This document shows positions 61,201 through 64,000 of a DNA stretch of 64,000 nt, piece by piece. Below the pieces are notes generated by a model, which saw only the letters and a program-made list of their open reading frames with translations, made no database searches and was not told the origin of the DNA. This DNA comes from Candidatus Cloacimonetes bacterium 4572_55 (lineage in GTDB: Bacteria; 4572-55), in NCBI GenBank assembly GCA_002084765.1, contig NBMB01000041.1:3692-67691 (forward strand), in the 5' to 3' direction. The position numbers and the translations under genes are program-made. Numbering within the stretch: the first letter of the stretch is position 1; each line of letters starts with the position of its first letter.

Positions 61201-64000
61201 AGGCTGAACCCCAGGCGAGGTAGACCGATACAGACGATATCCTTCGTGATCGCGAGTATCCCGAACAGCAATGGCGTCCTGACTTACATGATTCGAGCGA
61301 TACGCGTTCAGCACCTGGTTCATACCGAGTGCTTTGAAGTCTCGGTCCATGTATTCGGTCACTGCGTCGTTGAATTGAACCGATAGACCCGATCCTTGCA
61401 CATTGTGCACTGTAAAATTGCCAGCCGAATACGTGGATTGTGCGTCGCCTAACTGAGCCAACGGGCTATCCGGCATAGAGGTCGGGAATGGAGAGATGAA
61501 ACAGTGGATGTTCCAGTTGAAATCCAATCCATAACCGACCAATTGTTCCCACGCGGCACCGTCGAGTGATATCCAGCCGCCTTTATCCGGAACTTGAGGA
61601 CCCGCGTCGCAGCCAGCGGGAAAATCGCCGGCGTTATGGGTTGCCTCAAATCCGATCCAATATTCCAAATCGGATTGAAGTTGAATCGGCGTGTCCAGCC
61701 CGACTTGCGAGAATTGTTCGGCTTCAAAATCCGTGACGTCCTGGGTGTAGATTTCCGTCCCAGGATTCCCGAGACTTCCGCCTTCCCACACCTTCAGAAC
61801 CAATGTGACGCTGGGTACATTAGCCCAGAACTCGACCAGACTCAGGTAGCTATTCACAAAAGGATCCACGTCAACTACGTCAAAACGCACGGCATAATAA
61901 AATGTCCCGCCGCTTGTCAAGCCAATTGCGTCATTATTTTCTCCATTATCCCATTGTAGCCACCCTTCTTCTCCAGGAGGCATTCCCGGCGGCACCCAAT
62001 TCAAGGGGATATGACCGTCAAGCCCGCCTTCTGCAGATAGTGTGGTCGGAGGAATATTGCCGACAAGCGCGATGACTTGATTACTGAGTCCGCCTTCTTC
62101 CTCATACGCGTCTTGCGCGGTGACTTTGTAGAGATAGACGCCGTCTTCAGCGTTGCCCAAATCGTCTTGATAGCTTTCGCTGGTCACAAGACCGTCGCTA
62201 TTGATCTGAACAAATTCGCCCTCGAAACCGAGCGTGCGCCAGACATTATAACCGGCCAGGTCATAAACGTCCACCTCGTCCCAGCTTAAGCTGACGATTC
62301 GGTCTGTAATTGAATCAACAGCCAGATTTTCTGGAACTGGAGGAGCCGCGTTCACCGGCATAGCCGAAACCTCTGAGGTCGGGCTGCTTTCGCCGTCGTC
62401 GCCATAGAACGCTGTAATCACATAATAATAAGTTACGTCGTTTGCCAGACCGTCATCCAGTCCTGGAGGCAGATTTTCTGGGTCGGGCCCATCGTCTACG
62501 TAGGACAGAATTTCGCCGTCTTCCGTGCTGCCGACAAACGTTTCAGTATTCACGTCAAAGCCGGATTCCGTAGAGCGATAAATATTAAATTGCTCCAGAT
62601 CACGAAGGTCCCGAGCAGTCGAAACCAGGGTCTCCGCGGGACGGAATGGATTATTCAAGATCGGCTCCACGCCTGCCGCTTCCAGCATGCTGATCGCTTT
62701 GCCGTAAGACTTGGCGTCCGGAGGCGCATTGAGAATAGAAGGAGATGAGACGCGATTATTGCGGAGAGAGAGAAGTCTTCCCGCGTCGCTGTTGACGTCA
62801 ATGTAGTCAAAACCGAACTCAGCCGCGTCGGTTCCGGTATAGTTAAAAGCGAACATCGCGCCTTGACCCGCGTACGCGCTCAGGTCCAGAACTGTGTTAT
62901 ACCATTCCCAGTCTGTAAAAACGCCAGCGTCCGACTCGCTCCAAATAGCGTCCCAAGTGACACCCTGGTCTGTGCTGATCTTGACATAGACTTCGCCATT
63001 GTCATTGGGATCGACAAACCAGGTATAACTGCCCATCCACCAGAAAGATATGTAGGGATTGGCAACGCCTGCCAGGCTGACTTGCGGGCTGATCATCCAC
63101 TCATCTTGCGGATTCAGAGCCTCGTCATAGAGACAATGCGCGTTATAAAGTCCTTCATACGGATTGTAGTCGGCCATAGACCAATGCTCGCTCGCATCGG
63201 ACTCAATGACTGTCCAATCAGTCGGGGGCATCACGTTTTCCTCAAAGCCTTCCAGAAGACCGGCAACTCCGCCGCCACCGCCGGGAGGTCCCCAATTCAA
63301 CGTAATGTAACCGTCGCCACCGCCAGTCGCGTTCGGACTCATCGGCGGAATGTTGCCGATCAAAGCCTGAACCGGCGAGCTGGGATCACTATTTTCGTCA
63401 TAAGTATCCACTGTGGTCACCGCGTACATATAGACGCCGTCTTCTGAACTGGTCAGATCGTCTGTATAAGAGACGTCGGTCAACATCTCGCTATTAATTA
63501 TCGCGTATGCGCCGAAGTTCAGACTGCGCCAGACATTATAACCGGCAAAGTCATAAACGTCCACATCGTCCCAAGAGAGATCGACAATCCGATTCTCGTA
63601 TGTGATCTGGAGATTCTCAGGAGTCGGCGGTGCCCAGTTTGCCGGGGTGCCTGACGTGGTGGAGCAACCGCTCTCAACTTCGTCGTCATATTCGGCTCTG
63701 ACGCAATAGTAATAGGTCGTGCCGTTGATCAAAGGCTCGCCATCCGGGACTCCGTCGCTATATTCGGTCACGTCCGCGCTGACGGAAGCGATCAATTCAT
63801 AATCAGACGGCTCTTCATTGCGATAGATGTTATAACCTACCATGTCGCGGGTCACGTCCACGTCGCCGATAAAAATGTCATCAAGATAGAGGCCCATGCG
63901 GTTCACAGAGCCGTCGCCGCCAAAATGCCAGCGGATTATTGCATCTTGACCGGAGAATTCGCTTATATCAAACGCGTGTTGCACCCAAAAATCATTGGTG
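58213..64000 (-). CDS. Giant FN3-rich secreted protein with type IX (Por) sorting domain; 5' end outside window
   Basis: The frame is open to the right edge, leaving about 1,928 C-terminal residues. It contains many fibronectin type III-like units (YNVWRSLNFG, YNVWRTLGFE, YRLYRSTSPG, FRIYRREGLT) and at least two copies of a cleaved-adhesin/choice-of-anchor-J domain (SDASEHWSMADYNPYEGLYN, then SFWWMGSYTWFVDPNDNGEV). A glutamine-amidotransferase-like domain lies near the end (VLLGIYGLGYHPLTEEE). The last about 90 residues are the type IX sorting domain: FSLEQNFPNPFNPMTTISF and SSGIYFYTLEAGDFHTMKK. It would be exported by type IX secretion and attached to the surface. A terminator follows. Adhesin, protease-associated and sugar-binding roles are all possible. 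Confidence 0.9.
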   Translation of the reverse strand, partial: TNDFWVQHAFDISEFSGQDAIIRWHFGGDGSVNRMGLYLDDIFIGDVDVTRDMVGYNIYRNEEPSDYELIASVSADVTEYSDGVPDGEPLINGTTYYYCVRAEYDDEVESGCSTTSGTPANWAPPTPENLQITYENRIVDLSWDDVDVYDFAGYNVWRSLNFGAYAIINSEMLTDVSYTDDLTSSEDGVYMYAVTTVDTYDENSDPSSPVQALIGNIPPMSPNATGGGDGYITLNWGPPGGGGGVAGLLEGFEENVMPPTDWTVIESDASEHWSMADYNPYEGLYNAHCLYDEALNPQDEWMISPQVSLAGVANPYISFWWMGSYTWFVDPNDNGEVYVKISTDQGVTWDAIWSESDAGVFTDWEWYNTVLDLSAYAGQGAMFAFNYTGTDAAEFGFDYIDVNSDAGRLLSLRNNRVSSPSILNAPPDAKSYGKAISMLEAAGVEPILNNPFRPAETLVSTARDLRDLEQFNIYRSTESGFDVNTETFVGSTEDGEILSYVDDGPDPENLPPGLDDGLANDVTYYYVITAFYGDDGESSPTSEVSAMPVNAAPPVPENLAVDSITDRIVSLSWDEVDVYDLAGYNVWRTLGFEGEFVQINSDGLVTSESYQDDLGNAEDGVYLYKVTAQDAYEEEGGLSNQVIALVGNIPPTTLSAEGGLDGHIPLNWVPPGMPPGEEGWLQWDNGENNDAIGLTSGGTFYYAVRFDVVDVDPFVNSYLSLVEFWANVPSVTLVLKVWEGGSLGNPGTEIYTQDVTDFEAEQFSQVGLDTPIQLQSDLEYWIGFEATHNAGDFPAGCDAGPQVPDKGGWISLDGAAWEQLVGYGLDFNWNIHCFISPFPTSMPDSPLAQLGDAQSTYSAGNFTVHNVQGSGLSVQFNDAVTEYMDRDFKALGMNQVLNAYRSNHVSQDAIAVRDTRDHEGYRLYRSTSPGVQPTAANLVIEISDPTVLEYDDFGPDDDNLPTGLDEGLANGTQYYYIISAIYSDGGESATTEEISAVPINAPPADPTNLGVASQGREVTLFWDDNTEYDFMEYLVFRRTAESNFSQIGTSDDALYTDSLDDEPDGLYYYRVAAMDYYNTLSDGYSNEVQTPIGLIPVSNVQATSGPTGEYIRVSWSHPLGGGGAAGFTEGFEDNVMPPPDWTVIESDASEHWSMSDYNPYEGAYNSHCLYDEALNPQDEWMISPAVALDSDSYISFWWMGSYTWFVDPNDNGEVYVKISTDQGATWESLWSESDAGVFTDWEWYETTIDLGGYSGSSAIFGFNYTGADAAEFGFDFIDVNGGARNLSLHTGSADRPSLTNAPAYAKSYAQAVSIMQDKGIEVNLPEPLDASDNYGLIRNDDNPAVRDDLIGFRIYRREGLTGSFDEMNTPTLNGDPNATFYDDFEVSSVEDIMYCYKVAVLYNVDDESDQRPEGNDGACALPEDGMAPAAPSNLGAEGLCDQEIIRLSWVNPSLNANGDQLTDLYKVTIYRNNAAIHQIVAENQESMPMFYEDESVDPETIYEYYVTAEDYEPNMSEESNHVTMSACAPTGFAIVDLVDPTAGMATGEILRDAIQGWSPDASVSIYTSIEELPPVVSGMDAIFVLLGIYGLGYHPLTEEEATPLVNYLEAGGNLYMEGSDTWAYDTETALHPYFNIVGLADGTGDLATVTGVAGFADGYEFSYIGGNSYIDHIDPMNGSYVVMENQEVGYNCMVANDAGSYKTVGSSFQLGGLADTGTSTLTDLLGDMMEVFFELPVSIELASFDYLVNEETIMLNWSVGSATDHLGFNLYRSENPEVTGELLNDALIVGGNDYSYADASVQGETTYYYRLADVDIEGKETFQSEILVVKTPRFGPSEFSLEQNFPNPFNPMTTISFAIKEPAHTTLKVYNTSGQLVKTLVDQPLERDYYNMIWDGTNSNHAKVSSGIYFYTLEAGDFHTMKKMTLLK

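Noticed and set aside
1-64000. tRNA, rRNA, CRISPR array, prophage or plasmid genes
   Set aside because: No cloverleaf, conserved rRNA stretch, spacer array, integrase or phage structural gene was recognised in either strand.

Overview
This window looks like chromosomal DNA from an uncultured bacterium of the FCB (Fibrobacterota-Chlorobiota-Bacteroidota) neighbourhood, for example a Calditrichota-, Zixibacteria- or Marinimicrobia-like lineage. The phylum cannot be fixed from the sequence. The main clue is the giant secreted protein at the right edge, which ends in a type IX secretion (Por) sorting domain with the NFPNPFNP signature typical of non-Bacteroidetes FCB genomes. A complete Bat operon and a Gram-negative envelope (OM barrel, OM efflux factor, lipoproteins) agree. 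Genes use Shine-Dalgarno sites, and a few clean TTGACA-17-TATAAT-type promoters are present, unlike classical Bacteroidetes. I see no rRNA, tRNA, CRISPR array, prophage or intact insertion sequence.

Layout. (1) 1-4650: the end of a complex I operon (nuoG end, nuoH) with a terminator, then hflK-hflC and uppP. (2) 4655-9340: an outer-membrane barrel, a pentapeptide-repeat protein, a lone DppB-type permease, a CARF-HEPN protein of the Cas02710 family with no cas genes nearby, and two small proteins. (3) 9369-30616: two minus-strand chemosensory blocks, cheW-cheW-mcp-cheB-cheR (15099 to 9369) and cheA-(helical protein)-cheB-scpA-PPR (30616 to 23845). Between them, on the plus strand, lies an 8-kb two-gene lipid/polyketide cassette: a 2,282-residue KS-CLF-AT-hotdog x4 megasynthase related to PUFA-synthase PfaC, and an OleA-like thiolase. 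(4) 31063-36894: a UPF0182 membrane protein, a secreted protein of unknown function and an Mfd translocase lacking its N-terminal UvrB-like module. (5) 37358-46876: moxR, DUF58, TPR/SurA-like lipoprotein, a frameshifted BatD/DUF4381-like gene, and batA-B-C-D-E. (6) 46893-55067: an AAA/PD-(D/E)XK protein, then a heavy-metal RND efflux operon headed by a small Cys/His-rich periplasmic protein. (7) 55109-64000: aminotransferase, glycosyltransferase, thioesterase, and the 3' 5.8 kb of the FN3-rich type IX-secreted protein.

How the parts may work together. The two che blocks together encode a nearly complete pathway: one MCP with a periplasmic Cache sensor, two CheWs, a CheA with its own receiver, CheR and two CheBs. 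There is no stand-alone CheY and no flagellar gene, which suggests an alternative-function chemosensory system. The lipid cassette separates the blocks, and a minus-strand terminator now sits just upstream of cheW with no minus-strand gene feeding it. That fits insertion of the cassette into an older contiguous locus. The cassette lacks ACP, ketoreductase and enoylreductase domains, so it must work with partners encoded elsewhere.

The points I would follow up first are the megasynthase/OleA-like pair, the bacterial pentatricopeptide protein with nearly identical repeats and unusual code residues, the orphan CARF-HEPN protein, and the N-terminally missing Mfd.
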